DNA from: Peribacillus sp044761665
GTDB taxonomy: Bacteria; Bacillota; Bacilli; Bacillales; DSM-1321
Assembly (NCBI RefSeq): GCF_044761665.1
Contig: NZ_JBIWCW010000001.1
Coordinates: forward strand, 583,307 to 647,306
Reading direction: 5' to 3'
DNA: 64,000 nt
Of this stretch, positions 1 through 9,277 are shown piece after piece; position 1 is the first letter of the stretch, and each line of letters begins with the position of its first letter. Made by a program: the position numbers and the translations under genes. Under the pieces are notes generated by a model that was given only the letters and a program-made list of their open reading frames with translations, was not told the origin of the DNA and did no database searches.

Positions 1-3000
1 CTCCCGTGATTCCTGTTGATCCCGTTACACCCGTTGCTCCAGTAAGCCCTGTGGCCCCTGTTAGACCTGTCGCTCCAGTAACACCCGTGGCTCCGGTAAT
101 TCCTGTGGCTCCTGTTAAGCCCGTGGCTCCGGTAATTCCTGTCGCTCCCGTTAAGCCCGTGGCTCCGGTTAAGCCCGTGGCTCCGGCGAGACCAGTTGCT
201 CCAGTAATTCCTGTGGCTCCTGTCGCTCCTGTTACTCCAGTAAGGCCTGTTGCTCCGGTAACACCCGTGGCTCCGGTGAGACCTGTCGCTCCTGTTAAGC
301 CCGTGGCTCCGGTAACACCAGTTACTCCCGTGAGACCTGTCGCTCCAGTAACACCCGTGGCTCCTGTAATTCCTGTTGACCCTGTTAAGCCCGTTGACCC
401 TGTTAGACCTGTTGATCCCGTAACCCCTGTTGATCCTGTTAAGCCCGTTGCTCCAGTAAGCCCTGTGGCCCCGGTTACTCCCGTTACACCCGTTGCTCCT
501 GTTAATCCTGTTGCCCCTGTTAAGCCCGTTGCTCCCGTGAGACCAGTTGCTCCAGTAATTCCTGTAGCTCCTGTTAGACCCGTTGATCCGGTAATTCCTG
601 TGGCTCCCGTGAGACCTGTTGCTCCGGTAACTCCCGTGGCTCCGGTAACTCCCGTGGCTCCGGTAACTCCTGTCGCTCCTGTTAAGCCCGTTGATCCGGT
701 GAGACCTGTCGCTCCGGTTACTCCTGTCGCTCCTGTTACTCCTGTTACTCCAGTAAGGCCTGTCGCCCCAGTAACTCCTGTGGCTCCAGTAATACCCGTT
801 ATTCCCGTGAGACCTGTCGCTCCTGTTAAGCCCGTTGATCCGGTAATTCCTGTTGAACCTGTGAGACCTGTGGCTCCGGTAATTCCTGTCGCTCCCGTTA
901 AGCCCGTTGCTCCGGTGAGACCAGTTGCTCCTGTTAAGCCCGTTGATCCGGTAACTCCTGTCGCTCCCGTGAGACCCGTTGCTCCAGTAATTCCTGTGGC
1001 TCCTGTTAGACCCGTTGATCCGATAATTCCTGTGGCTCCCGTGAGACCTGTTGATCCGGTAACACCCGTTGATCCGGTTACTCCCGTGGCTCCAGTATCA
1101 CCTGTCGCTCCCGTTAAGCCCGTTGATCCGGTAACCCCTGTTGATCCTGTTAGACCTGTTGCACCAGTAACACCCGTGGCTCCTGTAATTCCTGTTGATC
1201 CCGTTAAGCCTGTTGCCCCTATTAGACCTGTGGCTCCCGTGAAACCTGTCGCTCCAGTAACACCCGTTGCTCCGGTAATTCCTGTCGCTCCTGTTATGCC
1301 CGTTGCTCCGGTTACTCCTGTCGCTCCCGTGAGACCCGTGGCTCCAGTAATTCCCGTTGATCCCGTTAAGCCCGTTGCTCCAGTAATTCCCATTGATCCC
1401 GTTAAGCCCGTTGCTCCAGTAATTCCTGTGGCTCCTGTTAGACCCGTTGCTCCGGTAATTCCTGTGGCTCCTGTTAGACCCGTTGATCCGGTAATTCCTG
1501 TGGCTCCCGTTAAGCCCGTTGATCCGGTGAGACCAGTTGCTCCAGTAATTCCTGTAGCTCCTGTTAGACCCGTTGATCCGGTAATTCCTGTGGCTCCCGT
1601 GAGACCTGTGGCTCCGGTAACACCCGTGGCTCCGGTTACTCCTGTCGCTCCTGTTACTCCTGTTACTCCAGTAAGGCCTGTGGCTCCGGTAACACCCGTG
1701 GCTCCGGTGAGACCTGTCGCTCCTGTTAAGCCCGTTGCTCCGGTTACTCCTGTCGCTCCCGTGAGACCCGTTGCTCCAGTAATTCCTGTGGCTCCCGTGA
1801 GACCTGTTGCTCCGGTAATTCCTGTGGCTCCCGTGAGACCTGTTGCTCCGGTAACACCCGTTGATCCGGTTACTCCCGTGGCACCAGTATCACCTGTCGC
1901 TCCCGTTAAGCCCGTTGATCCGGTAAGGCCTGTGGCTCCGGTTACTCCCGTGGCTCCTGTTAACCCTGTAGCCCCTGTTAAGCCCGTTGATCCGGTAATT
2001 CCTGTGGCTCCCGTGAGACCTGTTGCTCCGGTAACACCTGTTGATCCTGTTAGACCTGTTGCACCAGTAACACCTGTTACTCCGGTAATTCCTGCGGCTC
2101 CTGTTAAGCCCGTTGCTCCGGTAACTCCTGTCGCTCCCGCGAGACCCGTTGATCCGGTAATTCCTGTTGATCCCGTTAAGCCAGTTGCACCAGTATCACC
2201 TGTCGCTCCTGTTAAGCCTGTTGCTCCGGTAACTCCTGTCGCTCCCGTGAGACCCGTTGCTCCAGTAATTCCTGTGGCTCCTGTTAGACCCGTTGATCCG
2301 GTAATTCCTGTGGCTCCCGTGAGACCTGTTGATCCGGTAACACCCGTGGCACCAGTATCACCTGTCGCTCCCGTTAAGCCTGTTGCTCCGGTAAGGCCTG
2401 TGGCTCCGGTTACTCCCGTGGCTCCGGTTACTCCCGTGGCTCCTGTTAACCCTGTAGCCCCTGTTAAGCCCGTTGCTCCAGTAAGCCCTGTGGCCCCTGT
2501 TAAACCTGTTGATCCGGTTAAGCCCTTTGACCCTGTTAGACCTGTTGATCCGGTAACACCCGTTGATCCCGTGAGGCCTGTTGATCCTGTAATTCCTGTG
2601 GCTCCAGTAACACCAGTTACTCCCGTGAGACCTGTCGCTCCCGTTAAGCCCGTTGACCCTGTTAGACCTGTTGATCCGGTAACTCCGGTAACTCCTGTTG
2701 CACCGGTAACACCCGTTGATCCCGTGAGGCCTGTTGCTCCGGTAATTCCTGTCGCTCCAGTAACACCAGTTATTCCCGTGATTCCTGTTGCACCAGTAAC
2801 ACCCGTGGCTCCCGTTAAGCCTGTCGCTCCAATTAAGCCGGTGGCTCCGGTTAGACCTGTTGCACCGGTAACACCCGTTGATCCGGTAATTCCTGTTGCC
2901 CCCGTTACACCAGTTGGTCCTGTTTCACCAGTAGCTCCTGTAATCCCTGTTTCTCCCGTCGGTCCAGTGACTCCCGTTGCGCCGCTTGATACAAGCAAGG

Positions 3001-4855
3001 TATAATCTGCCGATTGGCCAGGAATTCCTGTAGGACTTGCTACATTCGCTCGATAGAGACTTCCCTCATATTCTACAATCTGGCCTGCCGGATAACCTGG
3101 TGCTGCAGCTGGATCAAATGCTACTGCATCATCTAAACCTGCTCCCGTCGCTCCGGTCGTACCTGTGGCTCCCGCATCTCCAGTTGCCCCTGTTGGGCCA
3201 ATATCTCCTGTAGCTCCTGTTGCACCAGGTGATCCTGTTTCACCAGTGGCTCCTGTAATCCCTGTTTCTCCCGTCGGTCCAGTGACTCCCGTTGCGCCGC
3301 TTGATACAAGCAAGGTATAATCTGCCGATTGACCAGGAATTCCTGTAGGACTTGCTACATTCGCTCGATAGAGACTTCCTTCATATTCTACAATCTGACC
3401 TTCTGGGTAACCTGGGGCTGCAGCTGGGTTAAAAGCTACTGCATCACCTAGACCTGATCCTGTTGCTCCGGTCGTCCCTGTTATTCCTGTGGCTCCTGTG
3501 GCTCCTGTCTCTCCTGTAGCTCCTGTCTCTCCTGTAGCTCCAGTTACGCCCGTACCTCCACTTGACACAAGGAGTGTATAATCTGCGGACTGACCTGGGA
3601 TTCCTGTCGGACCTGCCACATTCGCTCGATAAAGGCTTCCTTCATACACTACAATTTGACCTGCGGGATAACCCGGGGCTTCTGCTGGATCAAAAGCTAC
3701 AAGATCATCCAAACCTGCTCCCGTTGCTCCTGTAGATCCAGTTATACCTGGTACTCCCGTTTCTCCCGTAGCACCTGTTTCACCACTCGGTCCTGTTGCT
3801 CCTATTTCGCCAGTTGCTCCAGTCGGTCCTACTATTCCCGTAGCTCCCGTTTCTCCAGTCGGTCCCGTTGGCCCGTTCGATACAAGTAATGTATAATCTG
3901 CCGATTGACCGGGAATTCCCGTAGGACCCGCTACATTCGCTCGATAAAGGCTTCCTTCATACACTACAATTTGACCTGCGGGATAACCCGGGGCTTCTGC
4001 CGGATTAAAAGTTACCGCATCCTCTAACCCTGATCCCGTCGCACCAGTAGAGCCAGTTACTCCTGTCGCTCCCGTTTCTCCCGTAGCACCTGTTACACCA
4101 CTCGGTCCTGTTACACCCGTTGACCCACCCGATACCAGTAATGTATAATCTGCCGATTGACCGGGAATTCCCGTCGGGCCCGCTACATTCGCTCGATAAA
4201 GGCTTCCTTCATACACTACAATTTGACCTGCGGGATAGCCTGGTGCTGCAGCTGGATCAAAAACTACTGCATCATCCAAACCTGCTCCCGTAGCACCGGT
4301 AGAGCCTGTTATTCCTGTTGCTCCCGTTTCTCCAGTCGGTCCCGTTGGCCCGCCCGATACAAGTAATGTATAATCTGGCGATTGACCGGGGATTCCTGTA
4401 GGACCCGCAACATTTGCTCGATAAAGGCTTCCTTCATATTCTACAATCTGGCCTGCGGGATAACCCGGGGCTTCTGCCGGATTAAAAGTTACCGCATCCT
4501 CTAACCCTGATCCCGTTGCACCAGTAGATCCAGTTATACCTGGTGCTCCTGTTTCTCCAGTTGGTCCAGTTACCCCTGTTGCTCCCGTTTCTCCAGTTGG
4601 CCCTGATACTCCAGTAGATCCTGTTTCACCAGTCGATCCAGTTGTTCCTGTTGGTCCAGTAATTCCGGTGACTCCCGTAAGTCCCGTGGATCCAGTTGGA
4701 CTTATCGGTTCACTTCCTCCAGGTAATCTTATATCCACTTTTACTTCTTGCCTTACATCATTTTGATTACTCTTTTTATGTTTACGGTTAGATTCACACT
4801 GACATTTTTTATGTCCACAATGCTTACACTTTTTATGTTTTTTATCTTTATGCAA
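1..4855 (-). CDS. Giant collagen-like repeat protein, probable exosporium filament protein (C-terminus outside window)
   Basis: The minus strand is open from 4855 to the window edge (1618 codons) and consists mostly of Gly-X-Thr triplets (GAT, GVT, GPT, GIT). The start is a TTG at 4855, seven bases after an AGGAGG; the ATG just upstream is in another frame and stops after 34 codons. Residues 1-49 are rich in Cys, His and Lys (KCKHCGHKKCQC), like the start of the shorter collagen-like protein at 40021-40731. Six copies of a 53-residue non-collagen module interrupt the N-terminal 600 residues. From about position 2980 downward the repeat runs to the edge without interruption. Family knowledge: BclA-type Bacillus spore-surface proteins form collagen-like triple helices. 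Thr-rich triplets suggest O-glycosylation. Spore-surface location is an inference. Confidence 0.9.
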   Translation of the reverse strand, partial: MHKDKKHKKCKHCGHKKCQCESNRKHKKSNQNDVRQEVKVDIRLPGGSEPISPTGSTGLTGVTGITGPTGTTGSTGETGSTGVSGPTGETGATGVTGPTGETGAPGITGSTGATGSGLEDAVTFNPAEAPGYPAGQIVEYEGSLYRANVAGPTGIPGQSPDYTLLVSGGPTGPTGETGATGITGSTGATGAGLDDAVVFDPAAAPGYPAGQIVVYEGSLYRANVAGPTGIPGQSADYTLLVSGGSTGVTGPSGVTGATGETGATGVTGSTGATGSGLEDAVTFNPAEAPGYPAGQIVVYEGSLYRANVAGPTGIPGQSADYTLLVSNGPTGPTGETGATGIVGPTGATGEIGATGPSGETGATGETGVPGITGSTGATGAGLDDLVAFDPAEAPGYPAGQIVVYEGSLYRANVAGPTGIPGQSADYTLLVSSGGTGVTGATGETGATGETGATGATGITGTTGATGSGLGDAVAFNPAAAPGYPEGQIVEYEGSLYRANVASPTGIPGQSADYTLLVSSGATGVTGPTGETGITGATGETGSPGATGATGDIGPTGATGDAGATGTTGATGAGLDDAVAFDPAAAPGYPAGQIVEYEGSLYRANVASPTGIPGQSADYTLLVSSGATGVTGPTGETGITGATGETGPTGVTGATGITGSTGVTGATGLTGATGLIGATGLTGATGVTGATGITGITGVTGATGITGATGLTGSTGVTGATGVTGVTGSTGLTGSTGLTGATGLTGVTGVTGATGITGSTGLTGSTGVTGSTGLTGSKGLTGSTGLTGATGLTGATGLTGATGLTGATGVTGATGVTGATGLTGATGLTGATGDTGATGVTGSTGLTGATGITGSTGLTGATGITGATGLTGATGVTGATGLTGATGDTGATGLTGSTGITGSTGLAGATGVTGATGLTGAAGITGVTGVTGATGLTGSTGVTGATGLTGATGITGSTGLTGATGLTGATGVTGATGLTGSTGLTGATGDTGATGVTGSTGVTGATGLTGATGITGATGLTGATGITGATGLTGATGVTGATGLTGATGLTGATGVTGATGLTGVTGVTGATGVTGATGVTGATGLTGATGITGSTGLTGATGITGATGLTGSTGLTGATGITGSTGLTGATGITGATGLTGATGITGATGLTGSMGITGATGLTGSTGITGATGLTGATGVTGATGITGATGITGATGVTGATGFTGATGLIGATGLTGSTGITGATGVTGATGLTGSTGVTGSTGLTGATGDTGATGVTGSTGVTGSTGLTGATGIIGSTGLTGATGITGATGLTGATGVTGSTGLTGATGLTGATGLTGATGITGATGLTGSTGITGSTGLTGATGLTGITGITGATGVTGATGLTGVTGVTGATGVTGATGLTGSTGLTGATGVTGATGVTGATGVTGATGLTGATGITGSTGLTGATGITGATGLTGATGLTGATGLTGATGVTGVTGATGLTGATGLTGSTGVTGSTGLTGSTGLTGSTGITGATGVTGATGLTGVTGVTGATGLTGATGLTGATGVTGATGLTGVTGATGATGITGATGLAGATGLTGATGLTGATGITGATGLTGATGITGATGVTGATGLTGATGLTGATGVTGSTGITG
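2981..4507 (-). repeat. Six copies of a 53-residue module inside the collagen-like protein
   Basis: Copies lie at 2981-3139, 3296-3454, 3557-3715, 3872-4030, 4124-4282 and 4349-4507. Each reads roughly GLDDAVAFDPAAAPGYPAGQ, then IVEYEGSLYRANVASPTGIP, then GQSADYTLLVSSG. Spacings of 315, 261, 315, 252 and 225 bp are all multiples of three. The pattern of an aromatic, Gly/Pro-rich stretch with xxYxGSLYRAN resembles small carbohydrate-binding or beta-strand modules, but I do not recognise a named family. Short Gly-X-Thr stretches separate the copies. Confidence 0.85.
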
Positions 4856-4883
4856 TTCATTTCCTCCTTAATTCACCTGTCTG

Positions 4884-4892
4884 TATACTATG
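4884..4892 (-). promoter_or_regulatory. Candidate sigma-K -10 element for the giant collagen-like gene
   Basis: The minus strand reads CATAGTATA, matching the sigma-K -10 consensus CATAnnnTA, about 29 bp before the TTG start. The -35 region is not convincing. The same pattern (CATAAGATA) lies before the second collagen-like gene, which supports mother-cell expression late in sporulation. Confidence 0.5.
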
Positions 4893-5177
4893 AATCTGGC
4901 TAATAAAAAGAGTAGACGATTATCCAAGGTGCGGATTCCAAAGCCGAATATATCCTGTTTGTCTTAGACTGCAAGACATAGCTTCAGTGTTTGTTAAAGT
5001 GAACATATTTGCTCAATTTACAAAAGAGATCTTGCTTAGCTTATCCCCTATCCCTCAAGTAACTTTCGCTAAAATCTGGATAATGAATATAAATTATATC
5101 AGAATAGGTATTTACACCCACTTACTTAAGTAGTAGTATGTATTTATATTAATTGATATTTTTACCAGGAGGAACGG

Positions 5178-5906
5178 ATGAAAAATAACAAATCATTAAA
5201 AATTATTATTGCTTCCTTATTACTATTGACTCTAATATTCAGCTTCTCTCCTCGATTAGAGGTTCAAGCTGCCAGTGGGAAAACAGCTTATGTTGATATT
5301 AAATCAGGGTACTTAAATGTCAGAAGCGGTCCAGGTAGCAAGCATAAATCAGTTGGAAAATTGTACAATAAAGATAAACTCAACGTTCTTTCTGTAAAGA
5401 ATGGTTGGGCGAAATTCACCTACAAAGGAAAGTCGAGCTATACCTCGAATGATTATTTACGCTACTATAAAACAATGTCAAAGACAGAAGCAAAAAAGCT
5501 CACCGACAAGGCGATAAAATTACAGGATAGCCTTGATAAGTCGTATACAAAAAAACAGATTAAAGCGAAGTTGTCACCAGCCTTTACAGATGCCTTTATT
5601 AATAAGTTTATTAAATATGACTTTTGGAAATCTGGAAAAGATAAATCTGGAAACACCCTCTATCAAGTTATACCAACTGACTTTCCTTATTACTATATTA
5701 TGTATGGATTCATCTGGGACGATGCCAAAGCTTACGAAAGAGCTCAGCCAGTGAAAGTCACATACTATAAGAAAAAAGGCAAAGAGTACTTATTAGTTTC
5801 CCAAAAGTATTATCCAGATGAACTGTACAGCAATGTCGAACAAAAAGTCTATTTCTCAAGATCCAGTTCGAACGCGAAATGGAGAGTATATAATACAAGA
5901 TGGTAA
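5178..5906 (+). CDS. Secreted SH3b-domain protein
   Basis: A 242-residue protein with an N-terminal signal peptide (hydrophobic core at residues 8-24, likely cleavage after VQAA). Residues 35-77 form a bacterial SH3 (SH3b) domain with the typical YLNVRSGPGSKHKSVGKL motif, a fold that binds peptidoglycan or cell-wall peptides. The remaining 160 residues are Lys- and Tyr-rich, contain no catalytic motif I recognise, and may be a novel C-terminal domain. An AGGAGG sits eight bases before the ATG. A strong terminator follows, so it is probably a single-gene unit acting at the cell wall. Confidence 0.85.
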   Translation: MKNNKSLKIIIASLLLLTLIFSFSPRLEVQAASGKTAYVDIKSGYLNVRSGPGSKHKSVGKLYNKDKLNVLSVKNGWAKFTYKGKSSYTSNDYLRYYKTMSKTEAKKLTDKAIKLQDSLDKSYTKKQIKAKLSPAFTDAFINKFIKYDFWKSGKDKSGNTLYQVIPTDFPYYYIMYGFIWDDAKAYERAQPVKVTYYKKKGKEYLLVSQKYYPDELYSNVEQKVYFSRSSSNAKWRVYNTRW

Positions 5907-5980
5907 ATGGTCTATCGGCAAAGAATAACCTCTCAGTCTAGATACTAGCCATTTTTCAATCACGAAATGGATTCATCAAA

Positions 5981-6027
5981 AAAGCCGATTCACGTTCAAA
6001 ATTTGAATGTGAATCGGCTTTTTTAAT
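5981..6027 (+). terminator. Terminator after SH3b gene
   Basis: GCCGATTCAC pairs with GTGAATCGGC around an AT-rich loop, followed by a T run. The 250 bases from here to the next gene show no other supported feature. Confidence 0.85.
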
Positions 6028-6278
6028 AGAAGGGCTTTATACTTTACTTTCTTTCAAAAATGTATCAATTTCCACAAATCATCTTCTGATACGAAAATAC
6101 ATACAGATAGGTGAATTGAATTTTTATATAACATTTCACCTTCACAATATGCTTTTAATGATGATTCATTTTCCTTGATAGAGAGGATTATTTTGGATAG
6201 ATTCACTTTGTTCGCAACCCCCATGCTAAAATAGAGATAGTGTCAAATGCTTTTATACCGGAAAGTTTTATTATTGAA

Positions 6279-6692
6279 ATGGGGATGAGAGGAATCAAAC
6301 AGCTGCGGCAGATTGTAAAACGTAATAGAACGCCATTAGAGATGATCTTGGATATCATTTCTCTCTTATTTCTGATTGCTAGTCTCCTATACATAATTAC
6401 GGAATGGTCGTCTTTACCAAGTCGGATTCCCTTTCAATTTAATTTCGGGGAAGTGAAAATTTGGGGCTCGAAAGGAAGCGTAATTGCTCTTCCGCTTTTT
6501 GGGGTAATCATTTGGATTGGATTAAGTATCCTTGAAAAATTCCCGCAGCACATTAACCTCCCTTTTTTTGTTCAAGAAAACAAGGAAATGGAGCATAGAA
6601 ATAACCGGATCTTGTTAAATATGACCAAAAATGTAGTGGTCATCTTTTTTACTTATACAAATTGGACGAGCATCCAATTAGCTTTAATCTAG
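6279..6692 (+). CDS. DUF1648-domain membrane protein, possibly C-terminally shortened
   Basis: About 137 residues with two hydrophobic segments (near residues 22-42 and 70-85) flanking a DUF1648-like stretch (LPSRIPFQFNFGEVKIWGSK) in which Gly-Ser-Lys follows Trp. The ATG at 6279 is chosen because it precedes the basic segment seen in relatives; an in-frame GTG at 6240 is also possible and no strong ribosome binding site decides. Relatives usually continue with a further membrane helix after the point where this one stops, so the end may be truncated. Function unknown. Confidence 0.6.
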   Translation: MGMRGIKQLRQIVKRNRTPLEMILDIISLLFLIASLLYIITEWSSLPSRIPFQFNFGEVKIWGSKGSVIALPLFGVIIWIGLSILEKFPQHINLPFFVQENKEMEHRNNRILLNMTKNVVVIFFTYTNWTSIQLALI

Positions 6693-6818
6693 TATTGGAT
6701 GGTATTCTAGTTAATTCGCACAATGTTAGTTTTTTTGATAATAGATGCTTACTAGATAAAAAACCCGGATATATATTAAACTGTAAGCAATACAAAAACT
6801 TTTATAGGCGTGATTAAC

Positions 6819-6959
6819 ATGGCTAACGATAACAAGATGAGTCGAGAAGAAGCTGGTCGTACAGGTGGAGAAGTCACTTCGAAAAATCACGACAAAGAGT
6901 TTTATCAAGAGATCGGTAAAAAGGGCGGAGAGGCCCTTAACAACAATGACAACAACTAA
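6819..6959 (+). CDS. Small KGG-repeat (GsiB-like) stress protein
   Basis: A 46-residue hydrophilic protein with two copies of the KGG-type repeat (SREEAGRTGGEVTSKNHDKE and FYQEIGKKGGEALNNN). This is the building block of GsiB-like general-stress hydrophilins. Only weak Shine-Dalgarno complementarity is visible (AGGCG). It ends at a TAA directly before a strong terminator. Family members in Bacillus are sigma-B or stress controlled; no sigma-B promoter was confirmed here. Confidence 0.8.
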   Translation: MANDNKMSREEAGRTGGEVTSKNHDKEFYQEIGKKGGEALNNNDNN

Positions 6960-6974
6960 ATGATTACATATAAT

Positions 6975-7008
6975 GAATAATTGCCTACGCGGCAATTATT
7001 CTTTTTTT
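6975..7008 (+). terminator. Terminator after the KGG protein gene
   Basis: GAATAATTGCC and GGCAATTATTC form an 11-bp stem with loop TACGC, followed by seven T. Confidence 0.9.
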
Positions 7009-7023
7009 ATCCATCGGAAGATA

Positions 7024-7093
7024 TATCGGTCAATTTGTGGTTTTTATCGGTCCATTTCAATGATATATCGGTCAATATTCATTTTTATCGGTC
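7024..7093. repeat. Degenerate array with 21-bp period (TATCGGTC units)
   Basis: TATCGGTC occurs at 7024, 7045, 7066 and 7086, spaced 21, 21 and 20 bp, with AT-rich filler between. The array overlaps the last codons of the minus-strand gene ending at 7085. Three other arrays in this window share the period but not the unit. Confidence 0.8.
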
Positions 7094-7426
7094 TATGAAC
7101 AGACCCTTCAAAACTATCAACATCCAGGCAACATGGTATACCGTGACTGCCGCATAAGTTGCCAAACAAAACACTGCTCCCCCGTTCACCATTTTCCGGT
7201 GCTCCAACCTCGGATAGATCCACAATAGAAGCAAAGGAAGGAAAAGCTTGCATCCGTAGAAAAAGATTCGGCTCCATTGATACACCTCTTTCATGAGGGG
7301 ATTCAATTCTCTTATGTACCCTGCCTGGATACCAAAATCGGTTACCACAGCATCGAACAGACATAGTATGAAAATCCATACGAGCAGCTTCTTCATTTTT
7401 TCTTCAGAAATTCTTGCTTCTCTCAC
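7085..7426 (-). CDS. DUF5658-like small integral membrane protein
   Basis: A 113-residue protein with about four hydrophobic segments. The pattern FDAVVTDFGI near the start and ELNPLMKEVY shortly after match the DUF5658 family as I know it (Asp-containing first helix, then a xxNPLM motif). I place the start at the GTG at 7426 because AGGAGG lies seven bases upstream; longer in-frame starts lack such a site. Function unknown. The last codons lie in the 21-bp array. Confidence 0.75.
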   Translation of the reverse strand: MREARISEEKMKKLLVWIFILCLFDAVVTDFGIQAGYIRELNPLMKEVYQWSRIFFYGCKLFLPLLLLWIYPRLEHRKMVNGGAVFCLATYAAVTVYHVAWMLIVLKGLFIDR

Positions 7427-7663
7427 ATGATCTCCTCCTACCTCTATCCTTTCAAAATACGATAGGAACATACCTTTTCAAGATGGAATGAAAATGCAGA
7501 GCTATCGAATGGTTAGTTCATTATAACGAACAATCACTTAAGAAGCATTGCATACATAGCACCCGATTATTTTCACATAGCTAAATCATCGGGTTTATCC
7601 ACATAAGAACCAAGGATGTATCCACAATTTGAACAATAGTAATAGGGGATCCTAGACGGCTTT

Positions 7664-8224
7664 TTATTTTTTCCCCTCATTCTTCATAAGCTCTTCATCT
7701 ATTTCTTTGACATTTTCTTCGCTGCCATCTTCCTTTACCGCTTTCACTTTAACGTTTTGTACATCGCTAATGGCATACCAAAACCTTTTCCCTTCCTCTA
7801 CTTCAATGATTTCGGCTGGTTCATCACCTGCAAACACATTTGTAATAGAGTCGTCGGTAAGCGTACCTGAGTATATGTATGGTTCTTCGCTCATTGAAGA
7901 CCATTGAACAGCGCTATCCCACTCGGCTCCCCGTGTTTGCTTCCACTCCCACTTCCCATTTTCTTTTTCAAAATAAGCAATGAAAATTTGATCTCCATTT
8001 GGATTATGCTCAGTGAAGATGGCTATGCTATCTTGATGTTGGTTCAACTTATGGACATTCGTATATACGAGGGAATAGGAATAATTAAACTCCTTTCCAT
8101 ACTCTTCCTTCGTTTTCTCCATCTCCGCGTGAAAAAAATCCTCGAATGTCGGTTCTTTCGACTTCGAACAGCCGATTAGAAAGAGTAAGCACAGGATGGT
8201 CATACCTATCATTCTTTTTTTCAA
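7664..8224 (-). CDS. Putative lipoprotein of unknown function
   Basis: The start is a TTG at 8224 with GGAGGG six bases upstream. The N-terminus MKKRMIGMTILCLLFLIGCS is a lipoprotein signal with lipobox LIGC, so the mature protein should be anchored outside the membrane. The rest is acidic, with a beta-rich centre (FIAYFEKENGKWEWKQT) and a Glu/Lys-rich tail. No catalytic motif or known family is recognisable. Single gene. Confidence 0.75.
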   Translation of the reverse strand: MKKRMIGMTILCLLFLIGCSKSKEPTFEDFFHAEMEKTKEEYGKEFNYSYSLVYTNVHKLNQHQDSIAIFTEHNPNGDQIFIAYFEKENGKWEWKQTRGAEWDSAVQWSSMSEEPYIYSGTLTDDSITNVFAGDEPAEIIEVEEGKRFWYAISDVQNVKVKAVKEDGSEENVKEIDEELMKNEGKK

Positions 8225-8366
8225 TTTAATCCCTCCATCGGTCCAGTTATGTATCATCACCTTAATTTTACCATTTATAGAAGTCTAGGAAATGTTATTT
8301 TGCCACTCCACTTACTAATGAATTTTCACCCTTGAGCCGATATATAAAGTGGATAGGGGGTATTCG

Positions 8367-9056
8367 ATGAAAATTTCTTTTGGAACGGAATCTGTTCCGT
8401 TATATAAACAACCTGAGCACCAACAAGTAAAGGCAGCGGCATCAGAAAGTTCATTTGCCAAAAAGGATACAGTCACGATTAGCGGCAGTTCGCTCCAATT
8501 ATTCGGGCAAATGCAACAAAAGCAAACCTCCATGATTGAAGGTCTCATGAAGCAACGTGAAGGCATTCAAGAAATGAAAAGCAACTTAACCGAACGAACA
8601 TTGGAAAAAGGACAAGACATTTCTTCCATTGAAGACCAACTTAAACAATTCGAGCTACAAATTACGGAAATCGATCAGCAAATAGCCGATATGGAAATGG
8701 AAGAGCGTCAAAAGGCACTAGGGAAAGAAAAGAAAACCGAAGAAGAGGAATTGACGGGAACTGACACACAGGCTTCCCTAATCAAATCTTCACAATCCTT
8801 GGACCGTATCGAAAATGTGTATCAAGTGAAGAACTCCATGGAACGTGAACATAGAAGCATAGCAAGTGAAATGAAAATGGACGCTTCACGGGGCGTGTTT
8901 AGCGAAGCGAAGTCTGAACGCTTAAACGAACTGGAAAACCGAATGGAAGATGTCGAACAAAACATGATGAAAGATATGAATGCGATTCATGAACCGTCAG
9001 AAGATGAGGAAGAAAATGAGCTAACAGATCAACAAGAAGACATACATAACAGCTAG
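8367..9056 (+). CDS. Coiled-coil hydrophilic protein, unknown function
   Basis: About 229 residues starting at the ATG after GGGGG. Residues 55-120 and 150-220 are highly charged heptad-like helices rich in Glu, Lys, Gln and Met, consistent with a coiled coil. There is no signal peptide or membrane segment. It carries a KKDTVTISGSS segment near residue 35, similar to linker segments of Bacillus putative motility or spore proteins, but I cannot name a family. A hairpin follows the stop. Confidence 0.65.
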   Translation: MKISFGTESVPLYKQPEHQQVKAAASESSFAKKDTVTISGSSLQLFGQMQQKQTSMIEGLMKQREGIQEMKSNLTERTLEKGQDISSIEDQLKQFELQITEIDQQIADMEMEERQKALGKEKKTEEEELTGTDTQASLIKSSQSLDRIENVYQVKNSMEREHRSIASEMKMDASRGVFSEAKSERLNELENRMEDVEQNMMKDMNAIHEPSEDEEENELTDQQEDIHNS

Positions 9057-9065
9057 TAACTTAAA

Positions 9066-9097
9066 AATGAGCTTGGCAAATCACTTCCAAGCTCATT
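9066..9097. terminator. Hairpin after coiled-coil gene
   Basis: AATGAGCTTGG pairs perfectly with CCAAGCTCATT around a 10-base loop; only a weak T-rich tail follows. Confidence 0.6.
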
Positions 9098-9197
9098 CTT
9101 ATCTCTCAATAAGGAATTCTTTCTTTTGGAGAAAAATAGAATCTGCTATCCAAAAAACAAGGGCGGTAAAAATTACTCGTCACTTCCCTGGCGTGAT

Positions 9198-9269
9198 TTC
9201 AACCACGATAGGCAATAATTCAACCACAGAATCCATTAATTCGACCACGCAATGCGTTAATTCAACCAC
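9198..9269. repeat. Degenerate array with exact 21-bp period (TTCAACCAC units)
   Basis: TTCAACCAC at 9198, 9219 and 9261, and TTCGACCAC at 9240, give exact 21-bp spacing. The array lies just past the end of the minus-strand gene at 9278. Confidence 0.85.
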
Positions 9270-9277
9270 ACTCCCCT

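Noticed and set aside
6..3005. 999-residue plus-strand frame of PVAPV-type repeats
   Set aside because: It is the antisense of the Gly-X-Thr collagen tract, has no ribosome binding site, and the minus strand has a proper TTG start, AGGAGG and continuous collagen frame.
3656..4366. Plus-strand Cys/Ser-rich small frames
   Set aside because: They are antisense to the collagen-like protein modules and repeat with them.
1..4510. CRISPR array
   Set aside because: The repeats are translated Gly-X-Thr codons and modules in one open frame, without unique spacers of constant length.
6726..6995. 89-residue minus-strand frame
   Set aside because: It is antisense to the KGG stress protein gene, which has family support and its own terminator.
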